Both the position numbers and the translations under genes were made by a program. DNA of 64,000 nucleotides, from the NCBI GenBank assembly GCA_016721765.1, contig JADKHO010000003.1, positions 219,039-283,038 of the forward strand, written 5' to 3'. The DNA comes from Bacteroidota bacterium. GTDB lineage: Bacteria > Bacteroidota > Bacteroidia > UBA4408. Below, in pieces: positions 1 through 8,591 of this stretch (position 1 is its first letter; every line of letters starts with the position of its first letter). A model generated the notes under the pieces. That model did no database searches. It saw only the letters and a list, made by a program, of their open reading frames with translations, and had not been told where the DNA came from.

Positions 1-1
1 C

Positions 2-691
2 TTGCATTATATAGAGCGCGGATGCTGGTGGTTTCACATCATTGGAATAATTGCCTTTCTGAATTATATTCCATACTCAAAACATTTCCACATTTTGCTT
101 GCTTTCCCAAATGTGTTTTATGCCAATTTAAAACCCAAAGGTCAATTTACAAATTTAGAATCCGTAACCAACGAAGTTAAACTAATGCTTGATCCTTCAG
201 CTCCACTTCCCCCGGCTGACGCACCTCCCGCAAAATTTGGAGCAAAGGATATTGCGGATTTAAGTTGGAAACAATTAATGGATGCATACAGTTGCACTGA
301 ATGTGGCAGATGCACCAGCAATTGCCCTGCCAACCAAACTGGTAAATTGCTTTCTCCGCGTAAAATTATGATGGATACCCGCGATAGGATGGAAGAAGTA
401 GGAAAAAATTTGGATGCGCATGGACCGGATTTTGTAGATAATAAATCGTTAGTAGGAGACTATATAACTGCCGAAGAATTATGGGCCTGCACCACCTGCA
501 ATGCCTGCACTGAGGCTTGCCCCATTAACATTGACCCACTTTCAATCATTGTAGATTTAAGGCGTTATTTAGTGATGGAACAAAGTGCTGCACCTGCTGC
601 TCTAAATGCGATGTTCACCAATATTGAAAACAACGGAGCTCCATGGCAGTTTTCACCGGCTGATAGACTGAATTGGGCAACTGAAAATTAA
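2..691 (+). CDS. Membrane 4Fe-4S dicluster (HdrC/GlpC-like) protein, 5' end missing
   Basis: This is the C-terminal part of a membrane-anchored iron-sulfur protein that passes electrons to or from a quinone pool. The reading frame is already open at the window edge, so the N-terminal part (in this family several membrane helices) is missing and the first codon here is not a real start. What remains has one hydrophobic helix (about residues 9-35), a Pro-rich linker, and two ferredoxin-type clusters: Cys98, 101, 104, 108 and Cys163, 166, 169, 173, each CxxCxxCxxxCP. The next gene encodes an HdrB-like protein with CCG domains, and the two together resemble the HdrC-HdrB half of heterodisulfide-reductase-type complexes. 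The physiological donor is not visible here. Confidence 0.85.
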   Translation: MHYIERGCWWFHIIGIIAFLNYIPYSKHFHILLAFPNVFYANLKPKGQFTNLESVTNEVKLMLDPSAPLPPADAPPAKFGAKDIADLSWKQLMDAYSCTECGRCTSNCPANQTGKLLSPRKIMMDTRDRMEEVGKNLDAHGPDFVDNKSLVGDYITAEELWACTTCNACTEACPINIDPLSIIVDLRRYLVMEQSAAPAALNAMFTNIENNGAPWQFSPADRLNWATEN

Positions 692-843
692 ATGAATAAA
701 CGAATCTACTTATAAACTTAAATAATAGGAACACCTTAAATAGCAAGATGCCTGTTATTGAATCTATTCCCTTACTGCCTCTATTCAGAAAAAATGAGAA
801 GAACCTTAATTAATCGTTTATTAAGCTTTTGAAATAAAATAAT

Positions 844-1635
844 ATGGAAAATCAATTAGTAGTTCCAACGATGGCCGAATGCCTTGCTAAAGGCGAAATT
901 CCTGAAATATTATTTTGGGTGGGTTGTGCCGGAAGTTTCGATGATAGAGCAAAAAAAATATCCAAAGCAATTGTGCGTATTCTTAACAAAGCTGATGTAA
1001 AATTTGCAGTGCTTGGTGCCGAAGAATCCTGTACCGGAGACCCAGCCAAACGCGCAGGAAACGAATTTTTGTTTCAAATGCAAGCCATGACTAATATCCA
1101 GGTGCTAAACGGATACGAAGTAAAAAAAATTGTAACCGGTTGCCCCCATTGTTTTAATACACTAAAAAACGAATACCCCGAATTGGGCGGAAAGTATGAG
1201 GTTATTCATCATACGCAATTGATTCAGGAGTTACTCAACACAGGCAAAATTAAAGTAGAAGGTGGAACTTTCTCCGGCAAGAAAATTACATTTCATGATC
1301 CTTGTTACCTTGGCCGAGGAAACGACGTATATGAAGCTCCTCGTGAGGTCCTCTCAAAATTGGATGCCGAATTAGCCGAAATGAAACGCTCTCGCGCCAA
1401 CGGATTATGCTGCGGTGCCGGTGGCGCTCAAATGTTTAAAGAAGCCGAAAAAGGATTCAAAGAAGTAAATATCGAACGCACCGAGGATGCCCTTGAATTA
1501 AAGCCAAATGTAATTGCAACAGGCTGTCCCTTTTGTATGACAATGATGCGAGATGGTGTAAAACTAAAAGAACAAGAACAACACATACAAGTACTCGACG
1601 TAGCCGAACTAATAGCCACCGCCGCCGACTTATAA
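844..1635 (+). CDS. (Fe-S)-binding protein with two CCG domains (HdrB/GlpC-like)
   Basis: Soluble 263-residue protein with two cysteine-rich CCG domains, the type that holds a non-cubane or 4Fe-4S cluster in HdrB, GlpC and LutA-like proteins. Domain 1 shows Cys28 (WVGCAGSFDD), Cys63, and GCPHC at Cys100 and Cys103. Domain 2 shows HDPCYLGRG at Cys154, LCCGAGG at Cys189-190, and GCPFC at Cys228 and Cys231, so both cysteine sets are complete. It follows the membrane dicluster protein by about 150 bases on the same strand and is very likely its partner. The electron donor and acceptor are unknown; Bacteroidota often place this pair near electron-transfer flavoprotein genes, but none is in view. 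Confidence 0.85.
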   Translation: MENQLVVPTMAECLAKGEIPEILFWVGCAGSFDDRAKKISKAIVRILNKADVKFAVLGAEESCTGDPAKRAGNEFLFQMQAMTNIQVLNGYEVKKIVTGCPHCFNTLKNEYPELGGKYEVIHHTQLIQELLNTGKIKVEGGTFSGKKITFHDPCYLGRGNDVYEAPREVLSKLDAELAEMKRSRANGLCCGAGGAQMFKEAEKGFKEVNIERTEDALELKPNVIATGCPFCMTMMRDGVKLKEQEQHIQVLDVAELIATAADL

Positions 1636-1640
1636 AATTC

Positions 1641-1662
1641 TGTGAAATCTGCGAAATCTGTG
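1641..1662. repeat. Short direct repeat between convergent genes
   Basis: The unit GAAATCTGYG occurs twice back to back in the short gap between two convergent genes. It resembles the low-complexity 'aaatcnncg' elements found in the larger arrays near 9.4 kb and 60.4 kb. No hairpin or coding role is evident. Confidence 0.35.
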
Positions 1663-1689
1663 AGCTCCCTTTTCCCCATGAAAACGCAC

Positions 1690-3132
1690 TTACAACTCCT
1701 GAAAACACTCCCCCATATAATCTCTTCTAACCTTACTTTTCTTTTTACATTTTTCGAAATGCTGCCACTTCAAACCAAAGTAAAAATCCAAACCATAAGC
1801 ATCTGCTAATCCTGTATAGGGCCCAATCATATCTGTCCCAAGGGTGAGTATCCCAAAGCGCAAACACAAGCCTATTCGATGCCTGAAATAATCGTAATAA
1901 CTGTAGGGTATCGAAACTTCAAATCGTTTTCGTTCATACCGCAATGCAACTGAATATTGATTTGGCCTACGCAGTGTATAGGGATTAATAGGAATGCGTT
2001 GTATCAAACTTAAATTAATATAGATAGTAGGTGTCACCGAATAATCCACCTGCAGTGAAGCTGCTGCAGGTAACCATAAGGCATAAGCCGATCCAGTTTT
2101 ACTCCCGTTACTTGTACCAAAAAACTGCTTACTAAAAGTAGAATCAGTATTTCCGATGCTTTTTATTTTTATAGTATCTATCCCAAACCAATCAGTACCC
2201 AAATCATTAAATTCAAAAGTGGAAGCATTGGTTTTGAATTTTATTCTTCCTATATCAATAATTGAAAAACCAATTTTGTAATCGTATTTTTTCAATTTCT
2301 TTGAGCCGGGGCAACTCTTATAGGCCGCTTCATCTCTGTTTTTGTAATATTGAATTCCGATGCTGCCTCCAAATCCGCTACCTTTTTTTTGAAAGAGATT
2401 GCTCGTATTTCCTATGTCAACTGTGGCGTGCCCGTACTCTACATTGGCTACATAAATTTCCCACAAGGAATCAGACTGCACATTGTAATTTATATTGTTG
2501 ACCAAAAGATAAAAACTATTCAAACCATATAAGTAATTTAGGCTAATTCCTGCCGTTAAATAATTTTCGGGACTTGTATTTAGAGCAATACCACCGGTAA
2601 TTCCGGCCTCATGAAAATTCATCGCACCTACCTTTGATTTACCACCGGTGTAGGTAATTTTTTGCTGCGGTTTAAAATCAAATCCCTCTTTCATAAAATT
2701 TGCCAAGTGATAGGGAACCCCGCGAGCGCTTAATAACACCCTGGTGGATACATGAAATCCAAGACCCCAAGCAGGGGTGGAATACATAAATGCTGGTAAT
2801 TTTAAAAAGGCAGAAGCATAAGCGGATTTATCTTGTGTGTTGGTTCTTACGGCAATGCGATCCGCAGCAATGGCTTCACCACGCATGCTTTTGCGTATTG
2901 CCTCACTCTTTTTACTAAGAAATAAATAATTATTCATCGCAAAAACATCCCCCGAAAGGAGATGTATCTCCCACTTAAATGGACAAGCTACTATGGATGC
3001 AGGATTTAACTCATGCCCCATAGTACCTGCATAATTACTGTTTGCAGCTCCCCATAGTTCCTGAGCCATTGATAATTGAGGAAGGAAGCTTACAAAAGCA
3101 AACCACAAAAACCGCTTTAAATAAAGCAACAT
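1690..3132 (-). CDS. Outer-membrane protein, DUF5723-like
   Basis: About 480 residues, starting with a clear signal peptide (hydrophobic core FLWFAFVSFLPQLSMAQE, cleavage probably after Ala-Gln). I chose the ATG at 3132 rather than an upstream TTG because it puts the signal peptide at the N-terminus. The rest alternates short amphipathic beta strands with Gly/Asn turns and many Tyr/Phe, the look of an outer-membrane beta barrel of the Bacteroidota DUF5723 group. It opens with a stretch rich in 'GTMGHELNPASI', typical of these porin-like families. It is convergent with the Fe-S gene pair and stands alone. No substrate can be assigned; the family call is from overall resemblance and not a diagnostic motif. 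Confidence 0.6.
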   Translation of the reverse strand: MLLYLKRFLWFAFVSFLPQLSMAQELWGAANSNYAGTMGHELNPASIVACPFKWEIHLLSGDVFAMNNYLFLSKKSEAIRKSMRGEAIAADRIAVRTNTQDKSAYASAFLKLPAFMYSTPAWGLGFHVSTRVLLSARGVPYHLANFMKEGFDFKPQQKITYTGGKSKVGAMNFHEAGITGGIALNTSPENYLTAGISLNYLYGLNSFYLLVNNINYNVQSDSLWEIYVANVEYGHATVDIGNTSNLFQKKGSGFGGSIGIQYYKNRDEAAYKSCPGSKKLKKYDYKIGFSIIDIGRIKFKTNASTFEFNDLGTDWFGIDTIKIKSIGNTDSTFSKQFFGTSNGSKTGSAYALWLPAAASLQVDYSVTPTIYINLSLIQRIPINPYTLRRPNQYSVALRYERKRFEVSIPYSYYDYFRHRIGLCLRFGILTLGTDMIGPYTGLADAYGLDFYFGLKWQHFEKCKKKSKVRRDYMGECFQEL

Positions 3133-3287
3133 ATTTTTATTTTGCTTGTAAAACCTAAAGGTCAATAAATAATTCGGATAAAATAATTAAACAACAAAGA
3201 TTCGTATGGCTGCAAATTCATCCTTGCACTTGTTTTCAGCTTGCATCTTTGTATAAACTTTCAATACCACGTGATTTATTATAACTC

Positions 3288-3324
3288 AAAAAAAAGAGGT
3301 GACTCTTTTCAGAATCACCTCTTT
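3288..3324 (-). terminator. Rho-independent terminator after the secreted protein at 3.3-3.8 kb
   Basis: A 10-bp perfect stem (AAAGAGGTGA / TCACCTCTTT) with a 12-base loop is followed on the minus strand by a run of eight T residues. It begins 19 bases beyond the stop codon of the gene at 3343-3819. Confidence 0.85.
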
Positions 3325-3342
3325 AACGCTTTCGAATTGAAA

Positions 3343-3819
3343 TTATTTTTTCTTTTTCGATTTTTGAGTGCCGCTAAAAGTCCATTGCTTTTTTACTTTT
3401 TCCTTTTTTGAAAGGATAATCGTACCTTCAATATCTTCGCCGGTTACCGAGCCTGTCCAAGCTAATTTTTCTTTGTCGCCATTCACGCTTTCAGCTGTAA
3501 AACTGATGGTTTTTTCCATTACTTGTGAACCTTCAGTTTCGCCCTCTACATAAGCTGTGTCAACTTCCACTACATACAAACCGGAGTTCAGCATGAATTT
3601 TTCATCCATATATTTGGATTTTATTTTTTGAGCTTTAAACGACATTTCATCTTTAATTGGCTTCGGCTTCTTCGCACCATCCTCATTTATTTCAATTTCA
3701 TATACTTTATTATCCAATAATTTGTCTTTAACCACTTTAACTTTTTGGGCAAAAGTCAAGTTTGAAATAAAAAGAAAAGCAAGTGCTGCCAATCCTGTTT
3801 TAGCTGATTTTAATTTCAT
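3343..3819 (-). CDS. Small secreted protein of unknown function
   Basis: 158 residues if started at the ATG at 3819, which gives a normal signal peptide (MKLKSAKTGLAALAFLF, ending ...LTFAQ). An upstream start would add 16 residues before the signal peptide and is less likely. The mature part is small, Lys-rich and beta-strand-like (KVKVVKDKLLDNKVYEIE, later GEDIEGTIILSKKEK) and ends in a run of lysines. I recognise no family; the size and strand pattern would suit a lipocalin-like or similar periplasmic barrel, but that is only a guess. It has its own terminator, so it is probably monocistronic. Confidence 0.6.
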   Translation of the reverse strand: MKLKSAKTGLAALAFLFISNLTFAQKVKVVKDKLLDNKVYEIEINEDGAKKPKPIKDEMSFKAQKIKSKYMDEKFMLNSGLYVVEVDTAYVEGETEGSQVMEKTISFTAESVNGDKEKLAWTGSVTGEDIEGTIILSKKEKVKKQWTFSGTQKSKKKK

Positions 3820-3916
3820 GTTACGTGCGGTTTTAATGGATTGATTTTTAAAAATATCTTTGACCAAAAGTAAAATTTATTAGCTCACAAAAGGCAATCC
3901 AACAAAAAAAAATATT

Positions 3917-4453
3917 TTGGCAAAAGAACAACTTCTAAAAATTGCAATTGTTGGACCTGAATCTACAGGAAAATCAGTACTTTCCGAACAATTGGCCGCA
4001 CATTATGCTTGCAAGTTTGTTCCCGAGGTGGCGAGAGCCTATATCGCCAAATTAAATCGTCCTTACCTTTTGGAAGATATTATTGAGATTGCAAGAATGC
4101 AGCTGCTTCAGGAGCAAGCCTTGGCTAAAGTATCATCAGATATACTTATTTGCGATACCACTTTATTGGTAACTAAGATTTGGGCACAAAATGCATTTAA
4201 CGAGTGCCCAAAATTTATTTCCGAAAAGTATACGGCTAATGATTATTCACTTCATCTCTTAATGCAAATTGATTTGCCTTGGGAATATGATGCACAGCGG
4301 GAGCATCCCGAACGAAGGGAGTTTTTCTTTAGCTGGTACGAACGTGAATTGCGTGAATCAAATGCCAACTACTGCATAATTTCCGGATCAAATGAGCATC
4401 GCTTAAAAAGGGCCATCGCTGTTATTGATGCACATTTAGCTTCATTTGGGTGA
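3917..4453 (+). CDS. NadR-like AAA family ATPase/kinase
   Basis: 178-residue P-loop protein of the NadR C-terminal (nicotinamide riboside kinase, AAA_28) type. The Walker A motif is GPESTGKS (about residues 13-20), followed by EVARAYI and a Walker B-like LICDTTLL near residue 77, all hallmarks of the NadR kinase domain. In this stand-alone form it lacks the HTH and NMN adenylyltransferase domains of enterobacterial NadR. By family it would phosphorylate nicotinamide riboside to NMN for NAD salvage, though that substrate is inferred. The start is TTG; no ATG lies in a plausible place. Its 3' end overlaps the convergent endonuclease III gene by 12 bases. Confidence 0.75.
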   Translation: MAKEQLLKIAIVGPESTGKSVLSEQLAAHYACKFVPEVARAYIAKLNRPYLLEDIIEIARMQLLQEQALAKVSSDILICDTTLLVTKIWAQNAFNECPKFISEKYTANDYSLHLLMQIDLPWEYDAQREHPERREFFFSWYERELRESNANYCIISGSNEHRLKRAIAVIDAHLASFG

Positions 4454-5092
4454 TTTAATTTCTTTTTCATGATACTTGCAAAAGCGGCTAATGGCACAAT
4501 CCCCACATTTAGGATTTCGCGCCAAACACACGTACCTTCCATGCAAGATGAGCCAATGATGAGCTGTAGCGATTTTGTTTTCAGGTATAAACTTCACCAA
4601 TTGCTTTTCTGTTTCCAACGGTGTTTTCGAATTTAGTGTTAAGCCTAAGCGATTCGAAACTCTATAAACATGCGTATCAACTGCCATTGCTGGCTTATTA
4701 AAAACTACCGAAGCAATTACATTCGCGGTTTTCCTTCCTACTCCCGGCATTTTTTGCAATTGGTCAATTTCGGATGGAACTTCATTGTTGAAATCCTTAT
4801 ACAGCATATTGGCCATTCCCACCAAATGCTTGGCCTTATTGTTTGGATAACTAATGCTTTTTATGTATTGAAAAACGGCATCAGCGCTCGACGCAGCCAG
4901 TACTTCGGCATTAGGAAAAGCTAAAAATAGAGCAGGCGTAACCATGTTTACCCGCTTATCGGTGCACTGCGCTGAGAGTATAACAGCTACTAGCAATTCA
5001 TAAGGATTGGAATACTGTAGCTCTGTTTCAGCTATCGGATGATTAATACTAAAATAGTCAATGACTTTTTCGAAGCGCTCCTTACGTGTCAA
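4442..5092 (-). CDS. nth: Endonuclease III
   Basis: Base-excision repair DNA glycosylase/AP lyase that removes oxidised pyrimidines. The 216-residue length is standard. Visible features: the helix-hairpin-helix with catalytic lysine (LQKMPGVGRKTANVI), the catalytic aspartate loop AVDTHVYRVSNRLG, and the C-terminal 4Fe-4S cluster CX6CX2CX5C (CLARNPKCGDCAISRFC). The start is TTG, giving MTRKERFEKVIDYF, which lines up with the usual N-terminus. The gene is convergent with the NadR-like kinase and overlaps it by 12 bases at the 3' end. Confidence 0.95.
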   Translation of the reverse strand: MTRKERFEKVIDYFSINHPIAETELQYSNPYELLVAVILSAQCTDKRVNMVTPALFLAFPNAEVLAASSADAVFQYIKSISYPNNKAKHLVGMANMLYKDFNNEVPSEIDQLQKMPGVGRKTANVIASVVFNKPAMAVDTHVYRVSNRLGLTLNSKTPLETEKQLVKFIPENKIATAHHWLILHGRYVCLARNPKCGDCAISRFCKYHEKEIKSPK

Positions 5093-5131
5093 TTTTTTGC
5101 GTTTAATGGATTCAAAGATGCTAAAAATAAA

Positions 5132-5155
5132 AAAGCCGGCTGTTCAACCGGCTTT
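5132..5155 (-). terminator. Rho-independent terminator after the 61-residue ORF
   Basis: Stem AAAGCCGG / CCGGCTTT with an 8-base loop, followed on the minus strand by TTTATTTTT. It lies 20 bases past the stop of the small gene at 5176-5361. Confidence 0.85.
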
Positions 5156-5175
5156 CCATTTTCACTTTCTTACTT

Positions 5176-5361
5176 TTAGTTCAAAATCAACTCCACATGT
5201 TTTATGTTTTTCGACGCTTGCACACTAAGTGCTTTGGAGTAATTAAGAATCGCTTGTATCACACTATTGGAAGGCTCTTGCCCTTCAAAGGAATGCGTAT
5301 TCTCTGATTTTGAATGAGCTGAAATTGAATTTGTTTTTTTAAGTGTAGAGGTTTTACTCAT
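5176..5361 (-). CDS. Small hypothetical protein downstream of an ECF sigma factor
   Basis: 61 residues, Ser/Lys/Asn rich in the first half and a short amphipathic helix in the second (SVIQAILNYSKALSVQASKN). I do not recognise a family. Support for it being real: it begins with ATG, sits 113 bases downstream of the ECF sigma gene on the same strand, and ends just before a strong terminator with nothing else between. It could be co-transcribed with the sigma factor, which would make it a candidate partner or target, but that is inference from position only. Confidence 0.55.
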   Translation of the reverse strand: MSKTSTLKKTNSISAHSKSENTHSFEGQEPSNSVIQAILNYSKALSVQASKNIKHVELILN

Positions 5362-5474
5362 AGTTTTTGTTTTGATGAATATACCTCCCTAACGCAGCTC
5401 ATTTTAAAATATTGTATCCCCCAAAAAAAAATTCACCGAAAAATTTTTCCGGCGAATCAATAATCAGGTTGTTG

Positions 5475-6056
5475 TTACGATAAAATTACTTTGTTTTCAT
5501 GCATCATCTTGCGTAAGCCCAGAATTGCGTAACGCATGCGCCCCAAAGAGGTATTGATGCTGATATTTAAAATTTTAGATATTTCTTTAAAGCTTAATTC
5601 CTCAAAATGACGCATCATTACTATCTCTCGTTGATCCCGAGGCAAAGCATCTATCATCCTTCGTAAGTCGGTATGAATTTGCTTTTTAATAATACGGTCT
5701 TCAATATTTGAAACCTTTAAATTCAAGGTGTCAAAAATGTTGTATTCATTTCCGCCGCTTACGGTTTTTAATTTCTTGGCGTCCCTAAAATGGTCCATTA
5801 CTAAGTTGCGGGCTATCCGTAACACCCATTGCGCAAATTTGCCTTCTTCATTATAACCGTCCTTTTTTAAAGTATTGATGACTTTAATAAAAGTGTCCTG
5901 AAATAAGTCCTCAGCGAGTTCTCGGTTTTGAACCTTTTGCCATATCATGCCAAATACCCGGCTCTTGTGGCGCGTTACTAATATTCCTAATGAAGCCTCA
6001 TGGCCGCTTAGATACATGCTGACAAGCTCGCTGTCGCTTAGATGTGAAGTGTGCAT
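5475..6056 (-). CDS. ECF-family RNA polymerase sigma factor
   Basis: 193 residues with both sigma regions of the sigma-70 ECF group. Region 2 is about residues 25-95 (ELAEDLFQDTFIKVINTLKK, then RIARNLVMDHFRDAKK); region 4 is about 130-185 (LPRDQREIVMMRHFEELS, then the HTH around FKEISKILNISINTSLGRMR). It has no fused anti-sigma domain and none is encoded beside it, unlike the TonB-linked ECF/FecR sets common in this phylum. The start is supported by an unusually good Shine-Dalgarno (AGGAGG six bases before ATG), which most genes here lack. The target promoters are unknown. Confidence 0.92.
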   Translation of the reverse strand: MHTSHLSDSELVSMYLSGHEASLGILVTRHKSRVFGMIWQKVQNRELAEDLFQDTFIKVINTLKKDGYNEEGKFAQWVLRIARNLVMDHFRDAKKLKTVSGGNEYNIFDTLNLKVSNIEDRIIKKQIHTDLRRMIDALPRDQREIVMMRHFEELSFKEISKILNISINTSLGRMRYAILGLRKMMHENKVILS

Positions 6057-6285
6057 AGAAACCTCCTTTTTTAAAATGATGTAAATAAAAAAGTAGAAAT
6101 TTTTCTATAAGAGGTTCCCGGTTTTAAGGTTAATAACTGTTAAAATTGATATGCTAACGCAAGTAATTTTAATTTATTGTGCGCTGCCAAAAATTTTATT
6201 CTTTTTCAAAAATACCTATTATTTCAACGTAAAACAAATCAAATTTGTTTCTATCATTGTTTAAACATTAATTAGCGCTTTATTT

Positions 6286-6504
6286 ATGGATGCCAATCCC
6301 AACCTAATACTACAATTGGTTACAATGAAAATGCCTTTTGGGAAGTACAAAGACACACTTTTGTGCAATTTACCGGTGGCTTACCTGGAGTGGTTTAACC
6401 GAAAAGGTTTTCCGGAAGGTAAATTGGGTGTATTGCTTCAAACAATTTACGAAATAAAATTAAATGGACTTGAGAAACTACTTGAACCTTTAAAGAAAAA
6501 ATAG
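6286..6504 (+). CDS. DUF3820 family protein
   Basis: 72 residues. The core MPFGKYKDTLLCNLPVAYLE, followed by WFNRKGFPEGKLG and LLQTIYEIKLNGLE, is the signature of DUF3820, a small family annotated in some databases as a putative quorum-sensing-regulated virulence factor. I know of no firm biochemical role. The gene ends 15 bases before the start of the next secreted protein and is probably co-transcribed with it. Confidence 0.85.
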   Translation: MDANPNLILQLVTMKMPFGKYKDTLLCNLPVAYLEWFNRKGFPEGKLGVLLQTIYEIKLNGLEKLLEPLKKK

Positions 6505-6519
6505 AATTAATTTTAGCAC

Positions 6520-7437
6520 ATGAAAAAAAATAAACTTCTACTAGTTATCCTATTTCTTATTGTTGCACCGGCTATCGCACAAGACTCCAATACCGATGAA
6601 CCCGAACAAACTCAAGTTGCAACTGCCAAGAAAAAGAAATTTCTGGTAGGCTTGTACATTGGTTCTTATTTCGCCAATAAACATTCGGCATACAACTACG
6701 ATGGATATGGATATGATTTAGGCGGCCAACGCAATAGTTTTGAAACAAGTTTTATGAATACCAAAATTAATTTCCAATACAGCGGTGCATACGGGCAACC
6801 TGATTATATTGCGCAAGAGTTGGGTGTTCAACCCGGTGATTGGAATTTCGACGTAAGTGATATGCCGGTAAATATGAGATACAATGTTGCATTTTTGGTA
6901 GGACTAAATGGACGTTATGCGGTAAGCGATAATGGAGCCATAGTGTTTCATGCAAATGCAAGTAAATTAAGTGTTAGCGGCAATTTTACCATCACCACCC
7001 GACCCAATTCCAATGGCAATCAATTACAAAAAACGGTGCAGACCTTTGCCATCGTTGGAGGTGAGCAAAGACTTTTGCTACAAGTTGGGTATCAGCACTT
7101 AGCAGGTGACGCAGCTGAAAAAATAAATTTTTTGGTGGAAGGTGGACTAAATGTCACTATGGCTAAATTCGATAAAAACCAAATTCAAATTAATAATTTG
7201 CAAATCGATTTAACTAGCTATTATGATATTAATAATCCTAATTCAAATGCAACTGCAAGAAGGCCTGGAGGAGTGGGTTTTGGAGCCTTTGCAGGGGCGG
7301 GTTTCAATTTTAATGTAAATCCCAAAACAAAAATTCAATTGGTGTACAATCCCTCCTATGAGCAAATAAAAGTAGAACAAAATGCTCCTTTAAAATTGCA
7401 GCATGCAATAGGATTGAGGCTTTATTATGGTTTATAG
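6520..7437 (+). CDS. Outer-membrane beta-barrel protein, unknown family
   Basis: 305 residues with a signal peptide (MKKNKLLLVILFLIVAPAIA, cleaved before QDSN). After a short Lys-rich linker the chain has regular amphipathic strands with aromatic girdles (LVGLYIGSYFA, GRYAVSDNGAIVFHANAS, VGFGAFAGAGFNFNVNP, KIQLVYNPSYEQ) and ends in aromatic YYGL, consistent with an outer-membrane barrel. I cannot assign a family or ligand. It follows the DUF3820 gene by 15 bases. The 285 bases downstream hold no gene; only the terminator of the convergent lipoprotein gene at 7671-7700 stands out. Confidence 0.65.
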   Translation: MKKNKLLLVILFLIVAPAIAQDSNTDEPEQTQVATAKKKKFLVGLYIGSYFANKHSAYNYDGYGYDLGGQRNSFETSFMNTKINFQYSGAYGQPDYIAQELGVQPGDWNFDVSDMPVNMRYNVAFLVGLNGRYAVSDNGAIVFHANASKLSVSGNFTITTRPNSNGNQLQKTVQTFAIVGGEQRLLLQVGYQHLAGDAAEKINFLVEGGLNVTMAKFDKNQIQINNLQIDLTSYYDINNPNSNATARRPGGVGFGAFAGAGFNFNVNPKTKIQLVYNPSYEQIKVEQNAPLKLQHAIGLRLYYGL

Positions 7438-7670
7438 TTGATTCTTACTTTTCTCTTCCTTCCAAGCATCCTATTCTGCAATTGAACTGTTTTTGAAAGG
7501 GAGCAGTTTATTTTGATTCTGTTATCATTTTTCTCGCGTGTCATTAAAAGATGCGTGCTATTGAAAATTGAAATTGCGAAAGTAGAAACGCATTTAGTTT
7601 AGTTGTTACTTTTGTATTTCACATAGCGTTACTATATTTCAAAGCACATATTGTGAAGTTTAAAGGCAAA

Positions 7671-7700
7671 AAAAAGGCTGCTCACTAGGAACAGCCTCTT
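7671..7700 (-). terminator. Rho-independent terminator after the DUF5011-like lipoprotein
   Basis: Stem AGGCTG / CAGCCT flanked by an A-run on the left and TCTTTT on the right. On the minus strand the hairpin is followed by eight T residues, 25 bases beyond the stop at 7723. Confidence 0.8.
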
Positions 7701-7722
7701 TTAATAATATGAATATAATTTC

Positions 7723-8427
7723 TTAGTTCTGAACGAAATCTTCAACAAACGGTGTAGGAGCTACGAATGAACAAGCACCAACATCACCTGCAGCACCTCT
7801 GCCTTCAGTATAAGTTAATTTAAAGGTCCATTTACCAGATGCATTTTTTGCAGGAACAGTTCCGGAAGTAGATGAAGTAGCATAATTAAAGGTACAATTG
7901 TTAGTTCCTAAAGGACCAGTTGTATAAGCTACAACTTGAAAATCACCGTTCAAATCAGCCGAAACTTTATCATTTCCGGTTCTTTGAGCAAATTGACTAA
8001 ATATAACTCGGTTGTTTTTAGTTGTTGAAGCTTTAATTGTTTGCATCCAAGTGGCTGGTGAAAAGGAAAGATTTGTAACGGCGTACGTTCCTTCAAATTT
8101 CGCAGCATCGTTTACAACAGTTATTGTTCTTGTTGCTGTACCTTCATTTCCTGCAGCATCAGTTGCACTATAGGTAACGGTATAAGTTCCTGTTAAATCC
8201 TTATTAATGGTATTTGAAATGGAAATCGCACTAGTTAAATCCCCATCTTCATCGTCATTTGCAGTTGCACCCAACTCAAAATATGTTCCTTGCAAAGAAA
8301 GTGTTTGTGTGTCTGAACCACTTAATGTTACCACAGGAGCAGTAGTATCGTCTTTTTTACAACCAATCATTAAGGTTGTAGCGCCTAAAAAAAGTGCTGA
8401 TGATAAAATAATGATGTTCTTTTTCAT
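7723..8427 (-). CDS. Surface lipoprotein with DUF5011 Ig-like domain
   Basis: 234 residues. The signal sequence ends in a lipobox (LMIGC, Cys23), so it is a lipoprotein. The residues after the cysteine are KKDDT; a K followed by two acidic residues fits the lipoprotein export signal described in Bacteroidota (studied in Capnocytophaga), which suggests display on the outer face. Residues about 30-105 form a DUF5011/HYR-type immunoglobulin fold (LQGTYFELGATANDDEDGDL, then YTVTYSATDAAGNEGTATRT). The C-terminal half (about 112-234) is an unassigned beta-rich domain with two cysteines. It is transcribed alone, from a minus-strand -7 box at 8481-8488 to its own terminator. Confidence 0.8.
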   Translation of the reverse strand: MKKNIIILSSALFLGATTLMIGCKKDDTTAPVVTLSGSDTQTLSLQGTYFELGATANDDEDGDLTSAISISNTINKDLTGTYTVTYSATDAAGNEGTATRTITVVNDAAKFEGTYAVTNLSFSPATWMQTIKASTTKNNRVIFSQFAQRTGNDKVSADLNGDFQVVAYTTGPLGTNNCTFNYATSSTSGTVPAKNASGKWTFKLTYTEGRGAAGDVGACSFVAPTPFVEDFVQN

Positions 8428-8480
8428 TTTTTTTTTGTTTGATTATTTTTTGTGAATTGTTTGATTCTTAATTTGAGCCG

Positions 8481-8488
8481 CAAAGGTA
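8481..8488 (-). promoter_or_regulatory. Bacteroidota -7 box (TACCTTTG) for the lipoprotein gene
   Basis: On the minus strand the sequence TACCTTTG matches TAnnTTTG, the -7 element of the Bacteroidota primary sigma factor. It is about 53 bases upstream of the ATG at 8427. No clear -33 TTTG is present at the expected distance. Confidence 0.55.
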
Positions 8489-8516
8489 AACTATTTTTTT
8501 AATAGCCACTATTTTT

Positions 8517-8546
8517 TTTGTTTTCAGTCAAAAAAATTTACTTTTG
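8517..8546 (+). promoter_or_regulatory. Bacteroidota primary promoter for the 114-residue lipoprotein
   Basis: TTTG at 8517-8520 and TACTTTTG at 8539-8546, separated by 18 bases, form a full match to the -33/-7 consensus of the phylum. It lies 45 bases before the ATG at 8592. Confidence 0.75.
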
Positions 8547-8591
8547 CGCCCGGTTAACCAAATTTAAATTTAATTAATTAAAAATCACACA

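Noticed and set aside
3819..3867. Longer start for the small secreted protein
   Set aside because: It would bury the signal peptide behind 16 polar residues.
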